Of a stretch of 64,000 nt of DNA, positions 46,950 through 59,230 are shown piece after piece; position 1 is the first letter of the stretch, and each line of letters starts with the position of its first letter. Under the pieces are notes generated by a model. It was not told the origin of the DNA and made no database searches. It worked only from the letters and a program-made list of their open reading frames with translations. The stretch is taken from NCBI RefSeq assembly GCF_037975245.1, contig NC_092568.1:29169501-29233500 (forward strand), in the 5' to 3' direction. The translations under genes and the position numbers were made by a program. Origin of the DNA: Apostichopus japonicus. Lineage: Eukaryota; Echinodermata; Holothuroidea; Aspidochirotida; Stichopodidae.

Positions 46950-47184
46950 CAGGCGCGTAGCCAGGGGGCGAAGAGTGCGACCGCCCCCCCCCCCCCTTGA
47001 GCATATTTTTTTGTATTTTTTTTTATGATATCGCTAGTAATTTCAAAATTAAAAATGCTTAGATGCAACTTACAAGACCTGGGAAGTGCCATTTCCAGCG
47101 ATCTGGGAGGCATTTTCGGCCAACATTTTCGTGTACGCTTCGCGCCAACTCATGGTGGCGCTACGCTTGGATTCCTCGCCCTTG
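46950..47184. mobile_element. 235-bp hAT-like element, TSD aaacagat/aaacatat
   Basis: The ends CAGGCGCGTAGCCAGG and the complement of TTCCTCGCCCTTG lie between octamers that differ by one base. Unit A has the empty site AAAACAGATGGTTAG at 33873. The inside carries the shared GC-rich module and matches about 24500-24735. Confidence 0.85.
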
Positions 47185-47293
47185 AAACATATGGTTAGAA
47201 TACAGTGCTAGAATCATCATGATAGACTAATATATACCACATAACAATATTACTCGCAAACGATTCCCCTAACTTGTCTTCAAATAAAAAGAC

Positions 47294-47366
47294 TGATTCC
47301 GCCCGGGATCGAACCGGGGACCTTTCGCGTGTTAGGCGAATGTGATAACCGCTACACCACGGAATC
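47294..47366 (-). tRNA. tRNA-Val (AAC)
   Basis: An intact 73-nt cloverleaf identical in its main features to 33979-34051: loop CTAACAC, T loop TTCGATC, discriminator A, AAAAA terminator on the plus strand. Confidence 0.93.
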
Positions 47367-48634
47367 TTCTACCGATCGATTGTACAAAACTCTCTAAATT
47401 TGAAGTGACTTTAGTACAAAGTTCCATCTGGTATTACTACATACGGTACTCCTTAGGAAACTATTCGTGAGAAACGTAACATGTGTTAAGATACTTATAG
47501 TCTTAGCAGACTAGATAACATATAGCCCATCTATTTTAAGTGTGATAAGGTTTTCGTCACCACTAGCCGGTAAAGTAAAACGTTTATATCTGCTTTTCAA
47601 CTGATGTGCTCGTCATTTCCCGACATTTGCCTCAACATTTAAAAGTGAGTAACAAGTCTCTTTTCAAGTCGATGATATCGAAGGAGAAAAGGAAACTATA
47701 ACCCTTCCAAGATCGAAACATGAATTCGTCCTTATTTTTTGTCCAATTGCTTTTACTTCATTTTTTTCTTCTTCTTCAAACGTCACATAGTCTTATCAAT
47801 TTAGATTTGGATGACACTAAAAGAACAGTCGATTTTTGAACGTTTCCTTTTAAAGGTATACTCTACAGAGGTTCGCTTTTGTTCTCGTTGTTGTTTTTTG
47901 TATTGAAAATAAAGTATTCACTTTTAGAGAAATATAGAGCTAGAAAATAAAGCATGATATATCCATGAAGACTTTTACTCGTAAAATATGAATATTTCGC
48001 ATGGAAAATGTGTAAACCTATGGAAAGCCAGCGATCATCCAAGAACCTAAATTTCACATAATCTAGATAAAAATCAAACTTTCACTTCTTAAAAACACAT
48101 TGTTCAAGTTGTCTCCTTCCCAGCTTTGCAGAGATAACATGATGGGGACTCCTTGTACTTGCTTTTAACAATCCACTAATTTGCAGTTAAATATATGTTG
48201 GAAGATATATTTTGTTCCAAGTCCTTAGGATAGCAGGAAAAAACACCACAATACAAATTAAAGGGAAAAATTATAAATTAAAATTAGGCATGAGAAAGTA
48301 TTAAAAATAAAATATACTTCCATCAAAATGTAATGAATGATTCCATGTTTTTATAATGAAGCATTGTGAATGTCATGTCGAATTGAAATATTTCCAGATA
48401 GTTCCAGTTTATTCAACAATTTCATTGTACATAACAGTAATAAATATACAAACTTATACAATATGTAAATACATACAGCATTTACATAGTGGAAATAAAA
48501 TAGAGAAGTACATTTGAACGTTACTTTACACAATAGGCACCACACACATACACACAATCATTATCAGACTGTAAAACATGTATATATACCAAAGAAAGAA
48601 GTGGGTTTCCTATATACTTTTTAAGAAAGAACCT

Positions 48635-48785
48635 GGGCACGAAATACCAAATAACCGAACGGCTGATCCGCTCTCAACCCCAGTCCCCTTGCATCGAGAG
48701 TGTGACATCATCGCCAGTCAGGTGTGTATCACGATTCCCCTCGAATGGGAACAGATAATACACATGATCTTAGCCAAAAGGCCGA
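48635..48785 (-). pseudogene. U2 snRNA-like sequence, unit B copy
   Basis: Same length and same deviations from U2 as 35214-35364, with a few further changes. Confidence 0.45.
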
Positions 48786-48929
48786 CATGTATGTCATTCA
48801 GCATGTATGTCATTATAAAAAAAAGCAACGTAAAAGATCTAATCTGGAAGGTAGGCTCATATGTAGATTCTTTATTTATTAAAAGTTGGTAGGCCGCTCT
48901 GCTACGTATTGTGTATCTTCAAAGAGTAA

Positions 48930-48967
48930 AACACTACACATAATTTTAGCCAAAAGCCCGAGAAGCG
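48930..48967 (-). pseudogene. U2 snRNA 5' fragment, unit B copy
   Basis: Counterpart of 35494-35532. The GGCC of stem I is changed to GGGC on the minus strand. Confidence 0.45.
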
Positions 48968-51128
48968 GTACTAAAGGATGAGCCAGAAACTATTTATAAA
49001 TACTATTCTGTAAAATATGAAGACCAAATATATTTCACTTATCGCTGGGCTGTTCTGTTAACCGATATATACAAATATCTTCTCTCTTTTTATCAGCATA
49101 ATTAGGCTAATGCATATGCATCGCCTGGCTTGTTCCGAAGTCACTCCCAACTTTTGTTCGCAAATATCCATTTGTGAACGATATGTGAGAAGGCAATGCA
49201 TTTTATATACTTATTCAGTTCTGGAAATGCAATTTTGTTTGAAATACTCTTACAATTAAGCCTATAACTGAGGTAATGAATTCTCAATCGTATTCATTTA
49301 ACTGCTCATATGTAATATCTATTCCCATACCTATGGACTCGTGATGCGGCATGACGTCATATCGTCATTATCATCATGTACGGTTACAGTCTCGGTGGAA
49401 GGGTGCTACAAGTAAAGGGGTTAAAAATGGACCACGTTGTTTGGTGTTTCGCGTCCAGGCTATAACGTGCGTGACTTTTCTTAGAAAGTATAATTTTCGA
49501 GCGTATAATATTAGCTAAACTGTGTTGTGCCTCTCTATGAAAAAGTTTAACATAAGTGAACCTTGAAGGTAACGGTAACCTTTTTTCCACAAAGTTTCTA
49601 CCACCCTACAACTGAAATGGACTTCGACTTATTAATTATTAAATATTTACATGTGGAGCTGTATAGGCCTTTGCACTATTGCGTTCGCGTGTACAATTAA
49701 TTAGCCTATGTATAGCGTAATCAATGTAAAAACCAAAACAAATTGTTCAAACTACTTATTTTACAAAATCCTTTCTCCAAAATATACACGACTATTTATA
49801 AAGTAGTCTAATATTTTGCCTAACAAATAGTAATATTATTTGTGATGTGAATATTGTTACCATTTGTACACTTTTTTACGATTTTTTCCTTCAATATATT
49901 GACAGTAGCAATCAGAATAACTGTATATAAGCTCATTAGTAACAACTTAGAGTAACCCGTGTTGAAAGCCTGAAACAGGTGCACTTGCGCGGGCCACTGC
50001 GAGGCAACGTCTATGAATTCAGAGTTTAGCGTAGAATCGGAGATTTGACGCTAACTCTAGCTATAGCCGTCCTCCCAGGTTGAGGTCTCGATATAAGGCT
50101 AGTTTCGATATAAGGAAAGGGTGTAAGATAAGCTCAGCCTTTTTGTCAAAATGTTCCATTTTTTGCTGATTTTTTCTCCCTTTCATTTATCTCATTATGG
50201 TTCTTAAACTAAGACCATCATGATCTCCTTTCCTTTCATTTCTTGTTGCTGTTGTTGTTGTTGAAATTAATCATCTATTGTGACGTCTTTTGCGCTTCAT
50301 TTATAAATTGGAAGGCAATCAATGTACTTTCTGAACTATCAGTAGAAAACAAATACTCCAAATCCATGAAAGAAATATATATATATCACTATAGTTAAAA
50401 GTGCGTTGTCATTTCAATGCATTGCGCGAAGCCATATTTTCTTACTTTGCAAGTTTGTTGTTTCCGCATATCTTGTAGTACCCCCCCCCCCATTCGCAAC
50501 CACCGCCCCCCTCATTACAGCCACGTTGTGGGTTAGTAAGCTAAGTGTCCGTGTGTGTTTTGTGTGCTTGGTTGTGACTTGTAATAGAGGTATCTCCTGC
50601 AGATTAAAATGCATGAGAAATCTGCTGCTAAAGATACCTTAACTCTAAGAAAGCCACTGATGAAACTAGCGGTGACTTATATACTCACAGCGCTTCCTTT
50701 TTCCTTGAATAAGTCATATTCTGAAGGTACACGGTACCTAAGTTACGTTACTGTTATAAGACAGTTATATCTTAAGTTACCTAAAACTTAACCTGGTACT
50801 CTCCTCCATCCATATAGCAGCAACAACGGCCTAAACTAAGCCGTAAGCGTCTAAGAATTTGAAATGAACAAAAAACATTACATTAATTTTGTGGAACACC
50901 AATTTTCCTGTATTGTTATGAATCCACATATGCTAGGGGCAGCTAAACGACTTTATTAGCCATGTCGATCTATTAATTGATTGATTAATTAATGGATTTA
51001 TTGATCTATTAATTGATTGATTGATCGATTTATTGATTGATGGATGGATAACCAATGTATGAACATATTATACGTGGCATGGTCAGAAGGTGAATTAATA
51101 CAAACTGCAGATTTAAGTAAATGAGGCA

Positions 51129-51410
51129 CAGTGGCGTAGCCACGTTTACTTCTGGGAATAACTGAAAGAGAACTCGCCCCCCCCCCCTCTCACCCTCCCA
51201 CCGCCAGATAGAATACTACAAAGTCCTAGTTTACAAGACATAAATATACAATTAACATGAGGTGCGTTTTAAGTTACATTTCGAAATTTCTTCAATATCG
51301 TTCCAAAAGTTTCAAGATTTAGCACTATTTTGCACTTTCTCTAAGCATCCATCATTTTACCAAAAGTTCTTAAAAGGAAGGGGTACCCCTCCCATTAGAC
51401 CCCGCCCCTG
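51129..51410. mobile_element. old TIR element shared with unit A
   Basis: The ends CAGTGGCGTAGCCACG and the complement of ACCCCGCCCCTG. The counterpart is 38041-38223, which has lost an internal part. Confidence 0.55.
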
Positions 51411-52359
51411 AATGATATAGCACCTTAACTCCCAGTACATAATGATGGTTGTGCCTCTACTTTGGCATCATTTGCAACAGACCCTGCTAGCATTCCTCGT
51501 ATGTAGACAACAAACCTTCACACTTTAGCTCTTCAATTTGCCTTCGTTCTTTATGACGTGCTCTGGTTTGGTGTTAACTTGGAAGGTCAATCTATACAGT
51601 TAAAATATTTTCAGTATTTCTGGAACGGCACCAAGTGGCCTTTACTGATGTAGGGGGAGGCGGGGGTAGGGGAGGGGGTGGGGGAGGTCAGGCGATTTAC
51701 TCAGGATAATTTTCTTCCGAGATTATGTAGTTCCATATTTCTTTACTTTTCCGGACAGTTCCTTCCCCCTCCCCCAAAGGAATTCCTGTAAGAAAATGAC
51801 AGTGAGCACAGAATTAATGTTTGATATGTTACAGACCCTGAGCAAACACATACTATGAATAAGTTCTACGCCACGCTGTTATCAAGTATCTCAATAACAT
51901 GTATTCCCACACTGACAATGTGTCAATGGCATATGCATATTCTAATACATCTCCATTTATACATAATACCAGTTAAAATGACAAAGTAGCAACTCGTTAC
52001 GATACTCTGTATATATATTTTCGAGAATTTATTTGTATTATTTATATAGAACTGCTATCCACATTGGGCTCAAAACGAAATTCCGTGCATATCCAATAGC
52101 TAAGACTGTTATAGAAGGAAACATTTCCCATCGAAATATTTATAAAAAGCGACCAAGCCGAACCGAACGAATGACTGGTAGAAAATGGCGGCTACGCATA
52201 CCATTCCCTGAGTAAAGTCCAAATATTCTGTTGATATAACGTTAGGCATTAACTAACTATCCTGAACACTCTGTTTATACTCATTGTTTATTCCAGATTA
52301 AATATTAACGTTTTCTACGCGGTACACAGGTACGGATAGACTTTATACAGCCGTTTTGT

Positions 52360-52378
52360 CGGATTAGTGCTGTGATAA
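52360..52378. other. tRNA scar at the right border of the duplication
   Basis: Where unit A's right end runs into tRNA 39548, unit B reads GGATTAGTGCTGTGATAAAT: only GATT of the tRNA remains before the usual 5' flank CTGTGATAAAT. Homology with the duplicated segment stops a few bases later. Confidence 0.7.
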
Positions 52379-52615
52379 ATGCATTGCAACAGTGTACAGT
52401 ATCGACTGCAAACGACTGGCAGTTTTGAATCAATCTCCGTTGAAAGATTGCTTGTAGATGAGTCAGTTGTCTGGAATATCTGTGTATTCTATAACGCATA
52501 TAGACCCAGTACTCTCTAACGCAGTCTGGTATATACGTGATAAGTTTCAAAAAAGCGGAAAAATAGAAGTACATCTTTAAACATTCACGAAAGCGATTTA
52601 AATTTTCTTTCCAAG

Positions 52616-55376
52616 ATGGCAGGCGAAAGAAAAGCCGAAGAGGAGGCCTATGAGGATCTAGGATTCTGGGAAAAGATTATCCAACCAATCGTGGCCGAAT
52701 TTACGGGCACCTTTATGTTGGCCTATATATCCGCAATGAGCATAACCTCTTCCTTTATTCTCCCGATCAGCTTAGCCCACGGACTGGCCACCAGCGCTCT
52801 TTGCATCGCTTTTGTTAACATCAGGTAAATTGCTTAACATCAAATGGTCCCATTCTAATTGCTTAAAATTTACGAACTGTATTTATATATTCCACTTCGC
52901 ATTATAGATTGTAAATCATATCAACTGTTTACAATATTTCCTGCAGGCACGGAATGGGGTACAGTACTTCCTATCATTTTCAAAAACAGACTCAAATCGC
53001 ATCTATTTTTGACTGCACTCCCTGAGCACTAGCGCCACTGAGCATTGGTTTTCCTCTGGATATTGGCGCTATATAAATTTGCATTTATTATTATTATTAT
53101 TATTGCATAGAAAGGCGGCTTGTAATCGGCTAGTAATGTACATAGACTAATCACTTATTTGTAATAACAATTCAAATTTGCAAAGAATAGTACAATGTAC
53201 TTATGTCGATCGAAGCATAGTCTTTATTTCTATAGTCAGTTTTTGTGAATAGGTCTGTGTTTCTAAAGAGTATATAACGGATATCTTCGAAGTATCAAAG
53301 ACTACTATGACACGATAATGGAACAACCAACGGGTCGGTCATGTGGTCCTGCAAATGCACGGGTGCAAGGGTATGTTACCCTCCATGCACACCGAATTCT
53401 GTTACCCATTGTTCTAAGTCAGGGTTGTCCAACCTACGGCCCGCGGGCCACAGTCCGGCCCGCCACAGGGTTGCGTCCGGCCCGCCAGAGATGCTCTATT
53501 GGTGCGAAATTTTAGTGAGCAGATTTATTGATAACAATTCGAAGCTATATAATCAATCATTCGAACCTTCTGGGTCAAAAAACTGCATATACAGGTCAGT
53601 TTGTGTGACACTCTCAGCGGGGGGGGGGGGGAGGCGGCTGGACTTTATTCATCTGTTTTATCAGGAAGGAAAATAAATCAGTGCGCGCAGTGCTCACATT
53701 TTGTTGCCTTGGGCTGCGGGCAAAAAATCGAAAAATCGAGCGTATGGTTCATGCGGCCCCCTCCTTCATCATAATCATTCCATGTAGCCCTCCTCTGCAA
53801 AAGGTTGGACAACCCTGTTCTAAGTCATCCTTGACTCAAAGCCTCCAAACAATTGACTATGTGAGCCAAGACGCTACCAACTACAGAAGTGTTGTAATGA
53901 CTATTTCATATATGTTAATGTCGCTCTATGAATGCAACCTTAGTAGATTGTATAATTTGTCTGTCTACGTTTAATATATCCCATTGAACACTACCAACTC
54001 CAGACATATGGCAATGATTATTGCATATATGTTAATGTCCCTCTAATGAATACAATCTTAGTAGATTGTAACTTGCCCATCTACGTTTGACACATCCCAT
54101 TTATCAAGTCTTCTAAACTTTCGTACAAAGTTATGTTGTTGTCGATGTAGTAGCAGCGATGCGTCGACAATTTTATAAAGAAAAATTGTAGGCGTAGCCC
54201 TTGGGTCGTTGAAGCAAGTTCCCCCTACAACAAATTTGTTCAACTAAAGTTGTCTAACCATCTTTAATTGAAGAGCCTAAAATGTTTAAAGGGTCACTCC
54301 TCGAATATTAACATCTACAATATATATTTAATTTTGTGCCTAAAGTTGAAGTCCGCAAATTATTAGGACACAGACACAAAGATCTTCCATGAGAAATGAG
54401 CCACGACCCACCATCCCTCAGAATCAATGCCCAGAATACAAGAAAGTTAGCTAATCCCTTTTGGACTTGACGTTAGCAAAACATAAACTCAATCGATCTC
54501 CTTTCATAATCCCCGAAAACATAAACTTTCCGACCTCTCCAGGAAAAATCCCGCGACCCACCGAGCTATTTTCGCGACCCACTTTTAAGCTTTTGGACCG
54601 TCCCATTAAAGTCGACAACTCCCTGCAGACACAAACCCGTACATACGGATGGGAGAACCTATGTCAGGTATAGGGGAAATAGGGCGGGAGTGGGGGAACC
54701 TGTCATTTAGAGGAAGTATATACAACTGTGTAAACATCTTTGTTTTCATAGTGGGGGTCATTTCAACCCCTGTACCACCCTGAGTGTCTGGCTGTCTGGT
54801 GGTATGAAGCTATTACCATTCCTCCTCTACTTGCCCGCCCAATTCGGTGGAGCTCTCATCGGTGCCGTCTTTATTCGAGTAAGTATATAAAATAGTGTAT
54901 ATGATATTTAAAATCCATAACATAGGCCTATGCAAGATATGGTGTGTAACGTATATACCACGTGACAAATATTACGTGTAAGCTGTATAATATATGAATC
55001 ATATTATTTATGACATATTTAAGATATTAGTAAATATGCCACTATTATGAGTCACATTTGTATATTCTACAATGTATGTCATAAACTGTATCACATCATG
55101 ACATGTAAAATAGTTATCCAGCAAAGTATGTCATGTGCATGCACATGTGATAAATATGATAATTATATATCTCGTGTGCAAATAAGTATGTCCCTTAAGC
55201 CCATATAATTATGTTCGACGCTCCTGCGTTTGTATTATGTTGACTCGAAAGCGATTCCACACAGTGATAGCTCACAAAGTGCAATTTTAAAGAAAATTGT
55301 ATTGAACAATACAGTAGGGTAATATACAGCATTTACATCGAGCACTTTCTCTTGGATTACGTGCATTTTATTGCGT

Positions 55377-55440
<64 letters not shown>

Positions 55441-58400
55441 ATATGCATGTCATCACTGCTACACAATAGTAGAATGCTTTATTGACCGAGGGTGTCCCAG
55501 AATTATACCTCCTGATCAAGTTTCATTAAATAATTGCAAAGAGGAAAATGGTTATTTTTCGTGGAATTGAAGAAGACGTTTCTACTATCGATGTTATCAT
55601 TTGTGTCTAGTATGTTTACATAACTGCTCCAAACTGTTTTGGCATGTTATTGTACTATTTTTCTCTTAGGCCAAATGGAGTGATTTGTCAGTTACATGTA
55701 TCAATATCACAACATAATCCTTGCTGAGTTTACTTTTTGTTTACTTTACTGCATGAGTTTACTGATTAGAAAAAGCGAATGTGATACCCGCTCCGTCACG
55801 GATTCTTATAACGTATGAAGTTAATGCAAGAATCCAACAACCAATATCAACAAGTGAACTGCCGCAGATAGTTCAACGAAAAAATTGTCCCATGGAGCAC
55901 ACATGCGGAAATTACAGTATCCATTCACATTAACTTATATTCTCTCACAGTATGGATGAAGCATGCGATTATTTACAATGAACAGGCACGCTAAATGGAT
56001 ACGTTTGGCCTACACTGCTTTCGATAGGGATGTTCTATAAAAGATGTTCGCTTAATTTTCTTCTAATGTATAAGTAATCTGCTGGATCCCTATAATTGAC
56101 CAATACTTTGATAATCCATAATGAGGACAAAATCGTGGGATATCTGGGAAATGTGTCCAGCTGTACGGCTTCCACGTGCACTATGTGATATGTAGGTTTC
56201 GTGAACATCAATCAACAAAGAATAATGATTACGTGACAGTCGAAGGATCGCGTGATCCGAATTTTTAAAACCCACTCTGTAATATTCCCAAAATATGCTT
56301 TAGAAAGTCAAATCTCATGTCCCTCTTTTTCAGACCATAATAAGAAGCATTTTACTGCCATCATAAGAAACCTTTTATTCCCGTTATTGAAACATTTTAC
56401 TTACTTGAGTTAACCCCTGACAATGTCCAAGAATAATTCGTAACATAATTCGAACCTCCATGAATGTTCGTTAACTATGACTATTTTTGTTTTGCTCGTC
56501 AGGCTTCGTTGAAGGACAGCTCGTTTCAAGACATTCACGGAGGAGCGACGGTGTTTCGCGGTAACCGAATGATCAGTCCTTATAATGACTATGAGATGAT
56601 CAACACATGGGACACGACCCCAGTCCTGGGACTCATCACCAATATAGTGGTATCAATCGTCATCTTTACCGGCTATCTGCAATGTAACATTGACAACAGA
56701 CGGGCTGAGAAGGTACCGATAGTTTACGGCTTTGGTGTCGCCGCAGCTACACTTGCGACGTACGTTTCATTCAATTTCTTCTGTCTCTCTGATACTATAA
56801 ATGGGTGGGATTGACTTTATGGTGGGTGGTATGTGGGAGAATGGGAGGGGAAGGGAGGGGAGGGTAGGCTATATATGGGTGCGTTAGAGGTGGCATTGTA
56901 GTATTGAGTAGGATGGGTTAGATGAAGAGTAAGATGAGAGTACTTGACATATATACCTTTTCAATTTGATCTCTATAGGTACGTCACTTCCGGTGGTGGA
57001 TTCAACCCGGTGGTGAGTTTGTGTAATGGCATGTTGGCTGGCTACTTTGATGATCTCTACATCTTTATCGTGGCGCCATTCTGTGGGTGTTTAATATCTG
57101 CAGCATTTTTCAGGTTAGTATAAACAAGCACATCTATACAACAGCTGTTTATGTTCACTAATTGCAATTTCCCGCCAAGCAAATAAGCAACAAAAACAGG
57201 CTACCAATAAAGCAGACGTGCGTGTATTTACATGTCGGGAGAATCTACTTACTCATGGGGGTGTCGAGAGCCAGTTCGATTACAAAAGTGTCACCGCCCC
57301 CCTTCACCCCCGGGACCCACTTCACCCCACCCCTTCATGATAAGTCTTCATTTGTCCTTCAGCATGATATGAAAATGAGAATACATTATTCTTTTCCCCA
57401 TACCGTGCTCCCCCCTAACTGACCCCGATCCAAGGGCTGTCCTCTCTGATTCCCCTTTCGCTAGATCTGCTTACCGGCAGCTCGTTATAAGCACAACATG
57501 CTGTTTTACATATACAAATCATCTTTGGTAATAGTAAGGGTCACATACGATACTGAAAGATAGACTGGTTGTAAACACTTGCTATGAGTTGGGAATTGAT
57601 GAAGACCAGAGGTCCGCAAAATTGTTGGCCCTACGACCATGGATCTTCCATGAGAAATAGGGTCCAATCCCCAAGACCCCCACCCCTTGGGACAAAAACG
57701 GTGCTCAGAATGTATGGAAGCTAGTTCAAACTATAGGGACTAGTTTAAACAATGTTTAAACAATAACCTAATCGATCTCAGTTGGCAAGTTCCGAAAACT
57801 GTAGATCAAATCCCCCCTCCCCCCCCCCCCGCCGACATACCGGAAAATTTCGCGACCCAGAGTTTGCAAGTCGACGTTGTAGACAAACATTATTGCTATC
57901 TGAAAAGCCGCTACAATTAAATGTGAGTGTAATTGAAAAGAAATGGAAAGCAAAACAAAAAGGCAAAACAGCTTCGTATACCAAGACTGTGACTACATAT
58001 TATGATTTTTTATCTAAGTAAGGGTATAATCAGAAGATTACACTTTTAATACTTGCTAACCAGACACAAGCTATACCACACGACGAGGCAGTATATCAGA
58101 CGAAACCAGAAGATTATAAAAAAAAAAAAAAAAGGAATAATTTCCCATTATTTATTTCTTTTACTTCTAAATTTAAAACACAACCTTGAATGAGCGTTTG
58201 ATTTTCAACTCTGTTTTAATGCTCATATATAAAGTGTCCCCCACCCCCACCCCCAAGCCCCGTCGTAAAACCCGGTACATATCGTACGATCAGCCAAAGC
58301 CCGACTTTTGCAATGCAAACATCGGATTACTTTATCTGTCAAAAACTTCTCGGGATAAATATTTTGTTATGAACTGTAGTGTCAATATAATTCCTACAGT

Positions 58401-59148
58401 TCCTAAAATGTAATCCCCGTATATATTTAGAAGGCGCAATGTGTTCATAATATGCAATCGGAATTTTCCAAGGAAATTTCCCAAGGGGATAGAGAATTGT
58501 CAGCTTTTTTGACAAAACCCGTTTTTTTGGATAATAATTGCGATGCTGTATTATGTTCCGCGCCACGATAGATTCATTTAATCTAGGTTTGTAAATCGTA
58601 TCCCGAGCAAACATACCACTGTCAAAATGATCAACGTCATAAAGTATGTCGCAGCTAAAAGAGTATATGCAATAAACCATTTATAGTCTCAGACGCAACA
58701 GCAATAACATTAATAAAAAAAATATTCAAAAAAAAAAAATAGATAAGCCCGTGAGGAAAAAGAACACAAATTCTTTGCACCTTTAATAATACACATAATA
58801 ATAACGGAAATACAAAACCAGCTATCGTATTTAATAGAGACGCCAGTGGTGAATAATTTGCAAACTAGTTGACAAATTTTATTCCCCCTTTTTTTTTTGG
58901 GTTGAGATATCCAGGTTTCATTTTCCCTTCATACATAAGGTTGAATACTTAAGAATTCCTTTGACATGTACAGAGTCTCATAAACTTCAATGTTCAGTGC
59001 TTTTTCGTCCCTTGTTTATCACCCCAGCTTCCTCTTCCCCCCCCCTCCCCCTCTATTCGAAAGAAACACAAACTATTTTTACGTCTTTTTGATTCCACTT
59101 TACAGGCTCGTACTCGGCGATGACGACAAGAGATTCTTGGGTAAATAG
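52616..59148 (+). CDS. AQP8-like aquaporin with NPC and NPV boxes (5 exons)
   Basis: Exons 52616-52824, 54752-54878, 56503-56759, 56979-57113 and 59106-59148, all with GT-AG borders and matching phases, give 256 residues, close to the usual 250-270. The product should be a six-helix membrane channel. Helix 2 leads into SLAHGLATSAL and NISGGHFNPC, the AQP8-type loop B. Helix 3 contains YLPAQFGGALIGAVF, helix 5 VPIVYGFGVAAATLA, loop E TSGGGFNPVVS, and the tail RLVLGDDDKRFLGK resembles that of AQP8. Both NPA boxes are altered (NPC, NPV), and the selectivity-filter arginine after the second box is Val. Water transport by a normal mechanism is therefore doubtful. The reading frame is clean, so I do not call it a pseudogene. 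The start ATG follows CCAAG and a charged cytosolic N-terminus. Confidence 0.88.
52940..53105 (+). mobile_element. 5'-truncated non-LTR retroposon 3' end, intron 1
   Basis: A short frame resembling a reverse transcriptase end (FKNRLKSHLF) is followed by GGATATTGGCGCTATATAAA and a (TTA)n tail, a widespread form of invertebrate non-LTR 3' end. Confidence 0.7.
53420..53817. mobile_element. 398-bp hAT (Charlie-like) element, TSD ttctaagt
   Basis: TIR CAGGGTTGTCCAACCT and its complement GGTTGGACAACCCTG, flanked by TTCTAAGT (53412-53419, 53818-53825). CGGCCCGCGGGCC just inside the left end is typical of this hAT group. It lies in intron 1 of the aquaporin gene. Confidence 0.93.
53871..54104. repeat. 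two tandem ~117-bp repeats, intron 1
   Basis: Both units contain CTACCAACT, CATATATGTTAATGTC and TTAGTAGATTGTA, starting 117 bp apart. Confidence 0.85.
54346..54605. mobile_element. hAT-like remnant, intron 1
   Basis: Shares GTCCGCAAA, GATCTTCCATGAGAAAT, ATCGATCTC and CGCGACCCA, in order, with 57606-57870. The copy is decayed and lacks clear ends. Confidence 0.6.
55379..55438. repeat. (AT)n microsatellite, intron 2
   Basis: About 30 uninterrupted TA units. Confidence 0.97.
55771..55805 (-). pseudogene. tRNA-Val 5' half relic, intron 2
   Basis: The minus strand GAATCCGTGACGGAGCGGGT followed by ATCACATTCGCTTTT resembles the first half of the local tRNA-Val. The anticodon loop and T arm are gone. 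It shows that relics of the family reach past the duplicated region. Confidence 0.6.
57606..57870. mobile_element. hAT-like remnant, intron 4
   Basis: Begins CAGAGGTCCGCAAAATTG, a TIR type common in hAT elements. It shares its interior with 54346-54605. I did not identify the right end. Confidence 0.6.
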
Positions 59149-59230
59149 GTCAAAGGTCACGTAATCCACGCCTTCACCAGTGACCTTTTTTATTCTTAGC
59201 CGACATCATCTCCTGAAACAGTTCGTTGGA

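Larger units (their letters stand above)
39548..52370. repeat. tandem segmental duplication, unit B (~12.8 kb)
   Basis: Second copy of the segment described at 26548-39547. Insertions found only here: 42270-42775, 43619-43805, about 43855-44060, 44133-45678, about 46582-46872 and 46950-47184. Homology ends near 52378, where a tRNA would be expected. Confidence 0.93.

Noticed and set aside
22847-52378. CRISPR array or bacterial operon
   Set aside because: The regularly recurring 72-nt sequence is tRNA-Val; spacing is irregular and the DNA is clearly eukaryotic.
55379-55438. Centromere- or telomere-like repeat
   Set aside because: It is a plain (AT)n microsatellite; the (TTTAG)n at 11627 is likewise a retroposon tail, not telomeric DNA.
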